A stretch of DNA of 60,000 bases from Liolophura sinensis (lineage: Eukaryota > Mollusca > Polyplacophora > Chitonida > Chitonidae). Positions 10,776 to 24,800 of the stretch are shown piece after piece. Both the position numbers and the translations under genes were made by a program. Location: positions 9,871,704 to 9,931,703 of the forward strand of contig NC_088304.1 of the NCBI RefSeq assembly GCF_032854445.1, in the 5' to 3' direction. The number at the start of each line of letters is the position of its first letter. Position 1 is the first letter of the stretch. The notes under the pieces are model-generated. The model saw nothing but the letters and a program-made list of their open reading frames with translations. It had not been told where the DNA came from and searched no databases.

Positions 10776-12853
10776 TCAATCGTCATCATCTGAGAGTGTT
10801 TCATACTGTGAGGAGAGCAGTGGGGCAGGTTCTGGGTCACGGGATGTGAAGGTGTGACTGGATACAGCTGGTTGTCCAGGGCCAAACCCCGCACTGCTCG
10901 ACGGGTGTGAGGAGGGGCGGGAGGAGAAAGGCGACCGCTGGATGTCCGAGCTCGACTGGGCGTGGCTACTGGTGCTGATCTCTGACACTCCAAAAGAAGG
11001 GTCAAGTGTTCGTGAGGTGCGGGGACGTTGAGATGTAGAGACCAAGCCGGCGTCAGAGCTCTTGCTCTGCGACACAGTTTCTGCACTATCAGGTGACACT
11101 GAATCCTGGTCAGCTGTTCTGGCTCTGGATGATCGGCTGGTCACAGGGGAAGTAACTGTGGAGCTTGTAGAGCTGTCGATCTTGTCTGACTCATCGATGA
11201 CCATTCTGTCTGAGTGGGTAGAATCGATGGACATGTTTGAACTGTCATCCAGGTCTCGCTCCTTAGCGGCTTGGACAGAAGAGCTGGGCCTGCCACTGGC
11301 GTCACCTGGAGGTGCAGCATCACCAGACGAACTCTCGGCCACGTTCACCACTTTGTGCACTAGATGTGCTCCACGACTTGTCTCCCCATACTCGCTTCCC
11401 TGCATGTCATCCTTGCTCAGCGAGGTCACACGATTATCGCCGTCCCCAGACCCCTGTGGCTGAGAGTCATCAGAACTCTCCACCATATTGAGCGATGTCG
11501 GAGCTTTCTGCACCGCTCCTCGACTGTCTGAGCTGTCCACAACATTTCTGCGCGGGCTGCGTGTGGTGCTAGACAGCGCCATGTAGCTGCTTGGTGGTTT
11601 CTTCACAGGCTCATCCTCGGGACTGTCGGGGAAGTCATACTCTGAACGAGGACCTTTCTTGGTTGAGCTTGTCGGGGACGCTTTGCGTACTTCCAATCCG
11701 CCTGAGACGGGAGGACGGATGTTGGACGAGACCACAGATGTTTTCTTCTGGGAGATGAGGCGCTTCTTCATTGGGCCCCCTCCCATGGTGGTGCTGGGCT
11801 GGGCAGCTGACAGGCTGTGGGTGGAGGACTGGGCAGATGCCACCCCTCCCGTGCTGGATTCTGGCTGATCCCCCATGGGCATTGTGGAGGCAGGGGACAT
11901 GCGTCTCATGGTAGAGGGGCTTGTCTTCCAACTACCAGCCTCATCCTGATCTGGTTCCGTCACAGGTTGCGTGGAACTAGAAGATGCTGGGAGCACCTCG
12001 CTGCCTCCAGCTGGCTTAGGAGACGAAGAACTTTGAGTTGGCAAGGCTCCACTCAAACCTGGCTCAAACTGAGACCTGGAGGCATCAGTCATTCCTCCCT
12101 TGCCAGGAAGTTTGCCGTCAGCAGTCCCGTGAGATGAGGGATTATGGACTTGCTCACCACTGCTAACACTAACTTTCGGTGTGTCTCTTTCTGTAACATC
12201 TGTCCCTGCAACGTCCCTCTCGTTGTGGGACTTAATCAGACTGTGGAGTCTTGCTGGATCTTTCTCGCTGTGACCAGAAATCAGAACCTTGTCTGTGGGT
12301 GGACGAGGCGAGTCTCTCCCTGGGTGATGTCCCCTGGCCTCTAACTCCCCATGCCCTCTTCCTGCTTCCTGAACACCATGCACCCTTGGAGAGTCCCTGC
12401 CGGTGAGCATTCTGGGCGAGTCCCGTCCACCGCTATGCATTCTCGATTCCCTCTCCCGCTCACCGTGTACCCGGGGTGAATCTCGACCAGTGATTACCCG
12501 AGGCGAGTCTCTCCCGCTGTGTGCCACTCTAGGAGAATCCCTGCCAGTTGTGTGTACCCTGGCCAGCTCCCTGTCCCCATGTGAACTCACAACATCACGC
12601 TCACCTGGCACACGTCCCCCATCCTGCTCCCCTATCCCTTTGGTCTGGTCGTGCTCCCCTTGTGCACGATTCGCGCCGTGCCCTCTGCCCACATCCCACT
12701 CCCCACTGGGTGTGTCCCGAAGTCCCTCTGCGATCTTACTATGGATGAGGTCAAGTGGTGTCATAGGCTTCACCTGGGCTGAGGCCTCATTGGCCGAGCT
12801 GACATCAGCTGGGGAGGAGGGGGCGTGACCTCCGCTGCTGTCTGCCTGGAATC
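10776..12853 (-). CDS. NCOR: NCOR exon 29, last coding exon with RDSPR repeats and C-terminus
   Basis: 2078 nt, residues about 2159-2850. Begins [19 protein letters not shown] and [20 protein letters not shown] (12729-12773). IHSKIAEGL has I-x3-I-x3-L spacing and sits where vertebrates carry CoRNR box N1. Six RDSPR repeats follow (12303-12542), then long Ser/Pro/Thr-rich sequence, and the end [25 protein letters not shown] is the conserved NCOR C-terminus. Confidence 0.95.
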
Positions 12854-15800
12854 CTAGTTAACATAAACCAAACCACAAAGTTAGGTAAATCAACTGACAG
12901 AATGCTGAATATCATGATGACAAATCAACTGACAGAATGTACAATATCAAGACAAACCGACAGAATATCATGATAACAGACCAACTGACAGAAAGTAGAA
13001 TATCATGATGGCAAACCAACTGAGAGAATACCATGATAACAAACCAACTGCAGAATAAGATAAACTAATGACTGACTACAGTATACAAGGAAGACCAGCC
13101 GACAGACTACAGAACCAACTGTTTTCTACTGACAATTACATAAACAAAGGTTAAAGTAGTTACAGAAAAAAACAACAAATGGTATAGCCTCAATGCAAAC
13201 ACTGTCCAAAAGGTGAGATACAAAAAGGAGATGTTAGAAGTTCATGGAACCACATGCGCAATGGCGTAATATTAGCCCATTTGGATGCCTTAGTTTGCAA
13301 GGCCTAGTGCAATCTGTACAGTAAGTGAATTATCCAATGCACAGCTTTTTGTCATTCACATCGCAGTAAAACATGTATTAACCATTTATTATGCCGTACT
13401 TATCATGATTATTTTTAAGCCTGAAATGAAATCATCACAATGTCACACTTCTAAATGAACAGGACAATCAGCCATGATTTCTCCTTTTATAATCAGTCAA
13501 GTGGGAGAGGCATCAAGTATTTCTTATTATAGTTCAATAACTTCAAATTACACATAGTACACGCTATTAACAATTTCCAAATCGGTTATATATATTTTTC
13601 TGATAGGTTTAACATTTTTTTTTTCTCTCTCTTTTTTTTTCTTGATGTAAAAACACTTCCCTATCCCTCAGTCTTAAAGTTCTACATTTGTTATCTTTTC
13701 CTTTAATTGGAGGAACAAAGCACAAGTAATACAAGCCCCAAGTAGAGGAAACAAGCAGAGTACAGGACATATGTTCACCAAACAAAGATTCTGCAGAAGT
13801 TCAACCACACCAAATGATGTAGAATCACAATTTACGAGACTGATTGTACAAAAAATGAAACTCAGGTAGGAAAGCAAAATAGTTTTTCAGCAAAGGAATT
13901 TTCTCTGAATATACTTATTTCTGACAACTTTAATGCTTGTTTTTTTTCATCCAATTAACAGACAAATAAGATGCAACACTATGTTGGTTATACAAAAATA
14001 ATAAACTTAATGACGGGCAAACCAGTTACATGAATTAGACACTCAGACTAGATGATTTACACTAGTTATGTAGGAGGTATAAGTTCTGCTAAATCTTCTG
14101 TGTGTAATCATATTGATGTTCATGTAATCATGACTGGTGTGTAATCATGGACTGGTGTGTAATCATGGACTGGCGAGTAAACATATACTGGCATGTAATC
14201 ATGGACTGGCGTGTAATCATGGACTGGCATGTAATCATGGACAGGCATGTAATCATGGACTGGTGTGTAATCATGGACCAGCATGTAATCATGGACTGTC
14301 ATGTAATCATTGACTGGTGTGTAATCATGAACTGGTGTGTAATCATGGACCGTGTAATCATGGACTGGCGAGTAAACGTGGACTGGCGTGTAATCATGGA
14401 CAGGCATGTAATCATGGAATGGTGTGTAATCATGGACCGGAATGTAATCATGGACTTGCGTGTAATCATGGACTGGTGTGTAATCATGGACTGGTGTGTA
14501 ATCATGGACCAGCATGTAATTCTGGACCGGCATGTAATCATGGACTGGCGAGTAATCATGGACTGGCATGTAATCAAGGACTGGCATGTAATCATGGACC
14601 GGCATGTAATCATGGACTGGTGTGTAATCATGGACTAGCCTGTAATCATGGACTGTCATGTAATTATGGACTGTCATGTAATCATGGACTGAGCATGTAA
14701 CCATGAGCTGGCATGTGTAATCATGGATTGACATGTAATTTTAGACTGGGATGTAATCACAGACTGGCATAAAATCATGAACTGGCATGTAAGCACAGAT
14801 TGACTAGTAATAATGGACTGGCATCTAATAATAGACTGATGTAATCATAGATCGGCATGTTATCGGACTGGCACGTAATTATAGACTGGCGTGTAATTAT
14901 GGAACATCATGTAATAATGAACTGTCATGGAATAATGAACTGTCATGTAATAATAAAATGTCATGTAATCATGGACCAGCATGTAATCATGGACCAGCAT
15001 GTAATCATGGACCAGCATGTAACCATGGACTGACATATAATCATGTACTTGTTAATATAGACTGACGTTCTCACTGCCTGGCATGTTATCATGGACCAGC
15101 ATGAAATTATAGACTGGCATGTTATCACAGACTGGCATGTACATGTAATTATAGACTGGCATATTATCACAGACTGGCATGTAATCATGGATTGACTTGT
15201 AATTATGGACTGGCATGTAACTATGCAAAACAACTGTGTGACAAAGATTTTCAAAAACTAAAACGCAGAAAGACACAGAAAGACAGAATTTTTACAATTT
15301 AAAAAAAATAATAATAATCTAATATATGCAAGAAAGAATACAGTAATGTAATATCTTCAGACCAGGAAAGACCTATAATTTTCTTTATAAAGTCCTGTTC
15401 AAATATCTTTTGTTTTAAACAAAGCATAAACTATTACAAATGTGAGACTGCACTAAATTATTTTCTACATTTTAGTATCACCTTTTCAACCGCAGAAACC
15501 AATAATATTTCATCACTGATGTTCTTGTTAATTTGTATATATTTACGTGGTTAGTACGGCAAACTATCAGGAAATCAGGAGTTTTAATGGTTTTGACTCC
15601 TGTAAGATCAGGAGGTATTCCAGGAATGTACTAATTTGGAATTTAATAACTTTGCACTATTTATGGCCGGAATCACAACATTTATGATGAACTAAGTATG
15701 ATTCATTTGTTTATTTATTTATTTGATTGGTGTTTTTCGCCGTACTTAAGAATATTTCACTTATATGACGGCGGCCAGCATTATGGTTGGAGGAAACCGG

Positions 15801-18800
15801 GCAGAGCCCGGGAGAGACCCACGACCATCCGTAGGTTGCTGGCAGACCAAAGTATGAAGTTCCCAGGCTGTATAAGGAGGCATTACTCTCTACCGTGTCC
15901 TTGGGTTAACTGATCAGTGTTTGTGAGGGTGTTGATTTGCTCATCTGACCTGGTCGAGAGCGGGTTGACAGAAGAGAGGAGATTTGCTGGTGTGACGCGG
16001 CCAGGCTGGAGTGCTGGGATAGGCGTGTCCTAGGGGATCGTGGTGGAGAGATCTTAGCAGCCTGGGCCTCGCTGTTAGTGCTGCACCCTGCCAACATTAT
16101 AAACAGTGCACCCACATTGAAAACAGACACTCGCTCGCACACACACACACAGACGGACAGACAGAAACGCTCACAGAAACAGACACGTTCACAGATGCAG
16201 ACACACACAGACACAGTATCCACCACCATTTTATCAGCATGTGCAAGTTACACTAAACAAGTCAAAACTGTGTAAATAAATCTTTTATTTTTTTTACCAT
16301 TACCAGATGTTTAATTTGTTATTAATAATAATGATTACCCATGCACAATCTAATTTGCTAATAAAAAGCATAACCCCACCCATAACACATTAACCCTTAA
16401 TCCCGTTTTAATTATCATTCACAAAATTCACACAGATCAATGAATCAAGATGACTTAACAGGTCAATTTCAGAGTGGCTATAAAGACAGTTAACTCCCCT
16501 GCCTATCTGGCATATCTCTGCTTGCTTTATCAGTATCATTCTGAATCTGGTACTGAAGCCTTTTAAGTTGTGATGCTGGTTTTCTTCATCCACTTTTGTG
16601 GATTTAAGGGAAAACGTGTACAAATAGAAATACCGAACAAAGAAACACACACTTTTCCTGTACCAATGTGAGAAAGTCTTTCAACCTGGGGCAAGTTTCA
16701 AAAGGTGCATATACCATCATGCTTGGTATGGGACCCAGGTCATTTACTAATTATGTTAAAGAGGTTGGCTTGGAAAGGGACATAATCCAGCAACATTGTC
16801 ACATACATGTTTATCCTCTATACCCTTTCTGAGAATATAACTGTTAAGTCTGACTTGATCATAACGTAGATTGTATAACAAAGTCTTGTAAAGCATCAAG
16901 TAAAACATCCCACCAGAGGCCAATAGGTATATGATCAGGTGCAATAGGAGAAATGAACCGCTGAAACAAGGGAATAAAGATTTACTACTAAACAATACAT
17001 AAACTATCATATTTACACCTGGACTTTGATGTCTGGAGGGAGGGGCGGGAGAATTATGACTACATCAAAAATCATCCTCCAATGATAGCCTTTCTAATAT
17101 GTAGTTTCCAAAATGCTTTACACAGCTGACAACAAGACACAGAGAACTTTGCATACCTGAAAATTGTTAACTTGCAATCTCATTACATCGCCAGGTTAGA
17201 CCCCATTACCTCCAAGCTAGACAACCCTAATTTATCTCCCCAGTTCAACAGCCCCATTATATTCCTCACAGCTAGATAACCCTAATTTTTCTCCCCAGTT
17301 GGACAGCCCCATTATATTCCCCCCAGCAAGATAACCCTAATTTTTCTCCCCAGTTGGACAGCCCCATTATATTCCCCAAAGCAAAATAACCCTAATTTTT
17401 CTCCCCAGTTGAACAGCCCCATTATATTCCCCCCAGCAAGACAACCCTCATTTATTCCTTCCTCTGGTCTAGTTCAGCAAACCTATAATACCCCCCGCCC
17501 TTCCCAGATGGAAACTACTGTACCTCCCCCACTACCCCCCCCCCCCACACCACCACCAAATGAATGTCCTTACTTTCTCTTAGTAAGGCAGCGTAACTGA
17601 TGTGAAAAATCCATACCTATGCTCTGCTGGGTGGTGGCAGGCACCCATGGGGGCGACAGATTGCTAGAGTCACTTGTTTTCAGGTATACACATACAAATA
17701 CAATTCCAGAGCCATAGTGTAAGTCTGAAAATTTAGGCTAAATTCTGTCATATTATTTCCACTGAGTGCTGAAAAAAAATCCTTAAAAAAAAACATGTTA
17801 ATCTAACACAGTACATTTAAAGCCCCATTGATAATCAGACTTGATTTGCTGAGGGTGAGGGGAGTAGGACGGGCAATGCTTAAACAAACTTTCACTATGC
17901 TCTGTTTAAAACCCATTCAAACACATTGTCAGACTTTAACACACAACACCAACACATACACAAACCAATCACTAGTTGCAAGGTTTTTTTTTTATCCTCA
18001 TTGTTTTCATGAATGTTCTTGTGACATTATAGAGGAATAAACGTGTTCATCCACTCTGTTTTTTAATCTGTGAATTTATTATCCTGCCAAAAGTGGGATG
18101 TTGATGTCGTGCAAGCAGGCCACCAATGAACTGAATGGTCCATGCTAAATAGATATCCAAAATTTGACAGACCAACTGACAGACCACAATACTTGATTAT
18201 CTGTAGATGGAATGAATTAATCATTACACGAAGGTGACTTTGGCTTTATTTCTGACGACTGGTCAAACAGCTATGCTTAATACTTTTATACATGATCATA
18301 AATTTGCAGCTATGTCATAGCTGCTCTGAGCCAATCATCAGCACACTCTTTGATCATGTGACTTGATTATTAGGGGTGAAAAAGCAAATTTAACCCAGGT
18401 GAGATAGGCATTGCAGAAGATTTTAGCATAACAAAATGAAAAATATAGATTTCAGGTAAGAATTTCTTTATGGTAAAGCAGTCGGAATGTGTCTAGTCTT
18501 CAAACATGATAGTTACAGTGTCACAGTACCTTAAATTTCAGGAATCGCCAAACACCAGCATTCCACACATGTAACTCAATCTTATTTTATAGGTTTGTAC
18601 AGGTTACCATTAAATCCCATAAGAACAAATCCAGATTAGGCAACTTTTTTAAAAAATCTGTGGACAACTTTCAGGATTATTTACAAGTATTATTATGTCA
18701 CATGACATTCCAAGCAACTACTGATTGGCCAGTACAAATTTTCACACGTGCACAACCCCCTACAACCAAGACAACACTGAGACTGTACAGGATGTCCAGT

Positions 18801-21800
18801 GGGCTGAGGCAGTTTGTCTCCATGACAACTGGCTCCTCCCACAGCTGTCACCCCACCAATCCTGTACATGTACATACATACATGGGTGTCCCACTGGTGC
18901 CGTTCTCTCTCTCCTTACCATGACTCATCAATTCTACACAACCTCTGTACAAAACACTCAAAATCTGTTTTTTGTCAAATATTCTTATTTGTTTTTTCTA
19001 AATTTATTTTTTTTTTATTTTCACATACAGTGACCAGACCCAACAAATTTTATTACAGTTATAAAAAAGCTATAAAAACAATACGAAGTGTTGCTATAGC
19101 AAACGGAGCAAACATGTTACTATAGTGGCACGAGGCTTGGTAGAATTGATCTGTCTCAGATCTTAGTGTGTTAAAGGGAAAAAATCGGGTCAATTTTTTC
19201 AAGTGAACCAATCAGAGAAGAGTTGATATAGGGAGCACCGACTACCACAAAAACTGCAGGTACATGTACCTGAAGGCGATATCGGTTCAATATTCATCGT
19301 GCCTACGTGAGGGGACTTGCTCTGGTCCGGGGGAGCCCAGGCCCGCTCGCTGGGCTCCAGACTGTTGTCGTGGGTGGAGGACTTGGGCGCGTCCCGGCTG
19401 TCCTGGGTAGCCGAGGGCATCTGTCCACTTTCTGTTACCAGCGAGGACATGACCGGAAGCTGGTTGTCTGTGTCCTGCTCACAACAATCACAAACACACA
19501 TTTTTTGTCTACATTTGTGTGACAGGCTTTCTTTCCTATTTTGTTAAATTTGTAAAATAACGTGTAAAAACTGGCAGGATTTCCTAAAAATTTGCAAATT
19601 TTACAACTCTGAATTTCGGACTTGCGTTTATCTGATAACATGTCACATTTATTTCACTTGTGATACATGTTCATTTGGAACTGTATTTAACTTACATCAT
19701 TAATCATACAGCATTCTGAGCCTTTGCACAAATAGTTTTGTGTAAAAATCCAATTGAAGCAAAGTGACAAAAGCCCGTATTTCATACGTTACTTGTCACA
19801 GTTTGCCGACTATCACACTGTCATGCTGCTCTGGTTTTACTCTTTCTGCAGTAGTCTTTCATTATATTCATTACTTATTTACTTAAGGCCTTTGAACAAT
19901 CAAAGTTTAATGAATATCCTGGGTGGGGGGAATTGGAGTGCCTGGTAGAATAAACCACCCACATTTGACTAGTAAGGCCTTTGAACAATCAAAGTTTAAT
20001 GAATATCCTGGGTGGGGGGAATTGGAGTGCCTGGTAGAATAAACCACCCACGTTTGACTAGTAAGGCCTTTGAACAATCAAAGTTTAATGAATATCCTGG
20101 GTGGGGGGAATTAGAGTGCCTGGTAGAATAAACCACCCACATTTGACTAGTAAGGCCTTTGAACAATCAAAGTTTAATGAATATCCTGGGTGGGGGGAAT
20201 TGGAGTGCCTGGTAGAATAAACCACCCACATTTGACTAGTAAGGCCTTTGAACAATTAAAGTTTAATGAATAGCCTGGGTGGGGGGAATTGGAGTGCCTG
20301 GTAGAATAAACCACCCACGTTAGACTAGTAACTCCTTATCTTTTCCTTTCAGATAAACTAACCAAGACAAGAACTGACCTGTAAAAGGGCTCTCTTCAGC
20401 TTCCAGTTGTTGTATGAGGGAGCAGCGGGGGTGGACTGGGCTCCCGTGGAGTAGCTGCGGGGACGCGAGGAATCCAAGACACGACCCCCAGTGAACTGCT
20501 CATGGGAATGAGGCTGACCCATGGGGGGTGAGGTGCTGTGACACAAACTAGACGTCTCCGGCACAGTCAGAGATGATGATGAGGTGGCCATTGCGGCCGC
20601 GGCGGCCGCTGCAGCAGCTGCTGCGGCTGTTAAAAACAGAGAGAGAATGGGGTCACCGCATACATGTATATATATATATATCATTTCACCTAAAGTTCAG
20701 AATTTGACAAGTGACCCATTTTGCTTGATTCAGCCTGATTCATTTGCCTTACAGTGCCAAAATATTTTTTTGTAAAGCTTGTTTTATTTCTTTTCAGAAA
20801 AAAAATAAACATTGGCAACAAAAGTGTTATTTAAAGGCCTTGAAGTGCTTCTAAACAAATTTGAAAATGCGAAATGCAGCAGTTTTAAATATATGAAAAA
20901 ATATAATTTTGGATAATCAGCTCTAATCAACAGTCTATGACCTACTGTCTTGCAGAATTGGGCCTTACTTCATACAAAAGCATGAACTGGAACTTATCAG
21001 CTCAATAAAGACTCTTTTCATTTGGGCTGGAATAGGTTTTTTTTTCTTCTTTAGCTTATTCAAGTTTTTCACAACAATGCAGGGCATAATCTCCGAAGTT
21101 TCCATTCAAAAAGTCCAAAACGTCCAAGAACATTTTACAAGATTTTCTGTCTTATTTCTTATCCCAATACGTACCATTATATATGTGCTAGATTTAAATT
21201 AAACAACAGATTTCTTTTCCAATTAATAGCTTTTTGAGGTTTTCGTTTCCTCTAAAAATGGTGTTGCATGTTCTACATTTACAACATTTGACAGTCATAG
21301 GGTGCCTTCCAAATTAATAAGATTATCCCCTACCGTGAACGGGTTACATATAACAACTCACCAGCACTGGCCTTGGCACCATTAGTGGCATTGAGCTGAC
21401 TGAGAAGAGAGCAATTAAGTCCCAGGCGCTTTTTGCTGTAGTCCTCAGTAATAATGGCATCAATGTGTTCCCCCAAGGTAATGGTGCGCGCGTTGATGCT
21501 TGCCTGAGACGACACAGAGATGTTGCTGTTGTCAGACTCCGGGCTGCCTGTGTCTTTGAGGTGCTCCTTAATGATGGTGGGTGGTGGAGGCCCAGGATGA
21601 CCTTGGGGGCCTGGAGATTGACCTACGGATCCAAGAGGGACCACAGCTGCTGTGGAATCCGACTCCATCTTGTGCATTCCGCTGCTGCCACCACCGCTGA
21701 TATTAATGCTGCCCTTAGAAGCTGTTTCCTCTGTGTACTTGGAGCAGATGACCTTGCGACCACGGTGTGGTTGGGTTTGGCTTGCGTGTGCCTCTCCTGA

Positions 21801-24800
21801 TCCGCTGCTCATGCTGGTGCTGACAACGGGGTTAGGGCTGGCTATCCTGTGATCGGCAGAGGAACTCACTGTGGCCACACGACTGTTGCAGTGATCCGAT
21901 GGCTCCGATTCTTTCTCCATGGACTTGTTGATCTGATTCTGTATGATGACGTCGATGAGTGTTGCTGCAGTCACTGCCTTCTGCTTGGGGTCATAAGACA
22001 GCATCTGCGTGCCTGGCGGTGGATCCTTCTCAAAGGCCGATGACAAAATGGCAGCAGCACCTTGGCTGTGCCTGTCACTGGTCTGCTCTGTTGAGGATGG
22101 AGTGAACTGTTTCACATACTCCCGATCTGTGCGAAAATTATTCTCTGGGGTCTTAGCCTTGGGGCGCTCCCCGTACTGTCCTTCGTTTGTCCTGGGAGAA
22201 TTGGGCATGACACGCAGTCTCTCTTGGTCCATCACCCAGTTGCTGGTGCCGTGGGCGCGACTCTCTGCTGTAGACATCTGCATCCTGGGATCAAACCCCT
22301 GGCTGGGCCTGGGTCGGTCCTGGTACTGTGACTCACCGTGGTTTGGATGCTTCCCTTCATACATCCTCTGTCGGTACTCTCCTTGCCTGTTGGCATACTG
22401 GTCAGCCATGCGCCGTTCCATCTCTATGCGTGAGCGTTCCTGGTCTCGCTGCTCATACTTAACACGCTCCTGGTGCCAATGGTGGTGGCGACGCTCAGCC
22501 TCTGCTTGGCTTATACGAGGCCCTGGGGATATTCGTGCCCCATGACCCATGTCTCCGGGGACAGCCAGCGAGTTGGCGTTTGCAGCTGCGTTGACCAAAG
22601 CCTCCAGGCCCTCTTTTCCCCCTTGATTCACCATCTTGGTCTGCATGGTGGTACTATCTGGGACAGGGGACAGGTGGTGGTCTGGCTTAGGATGGCCTTG
22701 GGGGTCGCCCTTAGGGCTGGGTCGGCCTGTCCCCAGGGTAATGCTGGGCCTGCCCTGCTGCGTGCTGTAGTGGGGGTGGCCCTGGTCCATGGGCATGGCT
22801 GGGCTGTGATGGGGACTGATTTGAGAATGGGATGGATTCCCTGTTGGCCATGGAGCGGCTAAGGGCTGCAAGTTACCTTTGTCCTCTCGAGGGGATGGGG
22901 CGCCTCCTGGAGGCATAGGAGAAGATCTTTGCGCCCCTCGCTCTGATCCCGGCCCCCCTACTTGAGCCGGGTGCTGAAGGTACATAATGCCACCTTGGGG
23001 CGCTTGTACTCCATAGTGGACCATTCCAGCATGAGGCATTCGAGGGTCAATCATGGCCTGATAGCGGGGTGACATCTCTCGCCCTCTGGGGGAGGATCGC
23101 CCTTCCTTTTCAGGTGCGGTCTGGCGACTACGTTGACGATCAGCTTGGTGCATCTGCTGGGCAGTGAGGAAGTCATTAATGATGGTGGCACGAGTGCTGT
23201 ACCCACTCTGCTCAGCGTACGGGTAGGGCATCTGAGGGTAGTAGTGCCCTGTTGCCCCAGGGGGCTTGTACACCTGCTCATACACAACCTGGTGAGAAAA
23301 ACATATCACAGATCTAGTAAAGTTTGACATACTTACATGTATTTATTCAAGCAGGGCTCAACACTGTACTCAAGAACATTTCACCGATACCACAGAGGAC
23401 AATTTCGTGGGTGTAAGAAAATCGAAATTACCACTATCTGTCAAATAGCATAGAACCTTTACGCTGTAGTGAAACCAGGGGGCTACTTATTATTTGTCCA
23501 GAATTTGTCATTTTCAAATAATTCAAAATGTCATACATTCCACGGGCCAGACATAACTTAACATCCCCACATGCTAGGGCAGACGTTTCTACCCCTAGTG
23601 AATGTAATGTGGACAAACACTCATGTTTACGTGTACAAAATTGTGTGACAACAATGAGGCAGATATATTTTCGACCCTTCTTAAAAATCACTTTAAAAAA
23701 AAAAAAAAATGCAAGAAAGTTTTAATTACGGTAACCTCTTACTTGTGTCACTAAAACAGAGATGTCAGGAATTTCAATGAAAGGTGCCGAGTTGTCCCAG
23801 AGGGAAACAAAGGACATGTTTGGTGTGATAGCTTGGGTCATTAAGACGAAAATTTCGCGAGTTCTACTTCAAGATAATGAGGTTATTAAGGATTTAGCGT
23901 GTTTAGCTGGTGTATAATCTTTGATGTGTGCTGTATATTTTCAGTTATCAGACTTTTTTTTGACCGTTTGCTTATTGCGCTGTAAAATTGCACTTTGTTC
24001 AGATTCGAACACGTTACATATATGGATACCCTAAAATATTTGTGACAGGAGTAATCTTGAATTCATTGAGTTTGACAGACACTTTAGACCGAGGATCTGT
24101 ACTGATCATGTGACGATGTGGATTTTCCACTTGCGACGCTGTAATTCTGAGGATTAAAAGAAGCTTGCTCATGAATTTAAAACTGCAAGTGACTTGTTGC
24201 TTTTACATCCGCTTTCTCCATGCACATCACCACCAGGCATTTAATTGCCAGCTATTTTTCTGGGAAAAGCATGCTCAACGACAAGGGTTGACATAAAAAG
24301 ATGGAATAAACAGCTCACCATTCGAAAACCCTTTGCGCCCTACATTTAAGCTATATTAATTTGCAAGTTGGGGGTTTCCTATTAAATCCTCGCTGTAATG
24401 TGAAAGCTAAAATAGTGGATGTCATACTAAACACGGACTTTGGATTTTAGTTTCTTCTGTGTATGGCGTCTAAGCATATTTTATACCTTTTTTGGCTTAA
24501 GGTAGTATTTTCTACATGTTTGGCGTACAAAAGCAGGTCTGCTAGGGGTACAGTGCATTTCTTGTGCCTAAATCTTAAGTGGCATCGTAATAAGAAAGTA
24601 CTGGAAACTCATAATCACAAACCTAAACAACAAACACAAAAATCAAATAAGTATCATGATCATACCTGTGTTGGCATGCCTGGCCGTATAGCCGCACTCT
24701 CGTAAATTATGTTGCCGCGGGCAACCCCCTGGGGTTCATACATGCGGGGGTCCTGTCCATGCGGAACACCACGCCCTGCTCCAGGCTGGACACCCTCTCG

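Larger units (their letters stand above)
12854..15949 (-). other. NCOR: NCOR intron 28 (3.1 kb)
   Basis: Non-coding. It holds the degenerate repeat at 12880-13065, the 18-bp minisatellite at 14105-15225 and a SINE-like copy at 15704-15862; the rest is AT-rich with no recognised feature. Confidence 0.75.
16088..19269 (-). other. NCOR: NCOR intron 27 (3.2 kb)
   Basis: Non-coding. Contains CA/ACAG simple repeat at 16120-16215, a ~64-bp array at 17190-17460, a C-rich tract near 17520-17560 and a 19-bp perfect palindrome at 18306-18324. Confidence 0.7.

Noticed and set aside
14120-14734. 204-codon minus ORF and 163/127-codon plus ORFs over the 18-bp minisatellite
   Set aside because: They exist because the unit length is a multiple of three and lacks stops; the same DNA is open on both strands, and it lies in an NCOR intron.
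15906-15949. Extending NCOR exon 28 to the in-frame stop TAA at 15906-15908
   Set aside because: That would truncate the protein before the conserved C-terminus; the donor GTCAGA at 15949 joins exon 29 in phase. A short isoform by read-through remains possible.
19885-20329. CRISPR-like repeat-spacer array
   Set aside because: The whole 89-bp unit is repeated without unique spacers, and the context is a eukaryotic intron; the 35-, 40- and 43-bp arrays fail for the same reason.
22009-22545. 178-codon plus-strand ORF
   Set aside because: It is the antisense shadow of NCOR exon 25, whose minus frame carries the conserved motifs.
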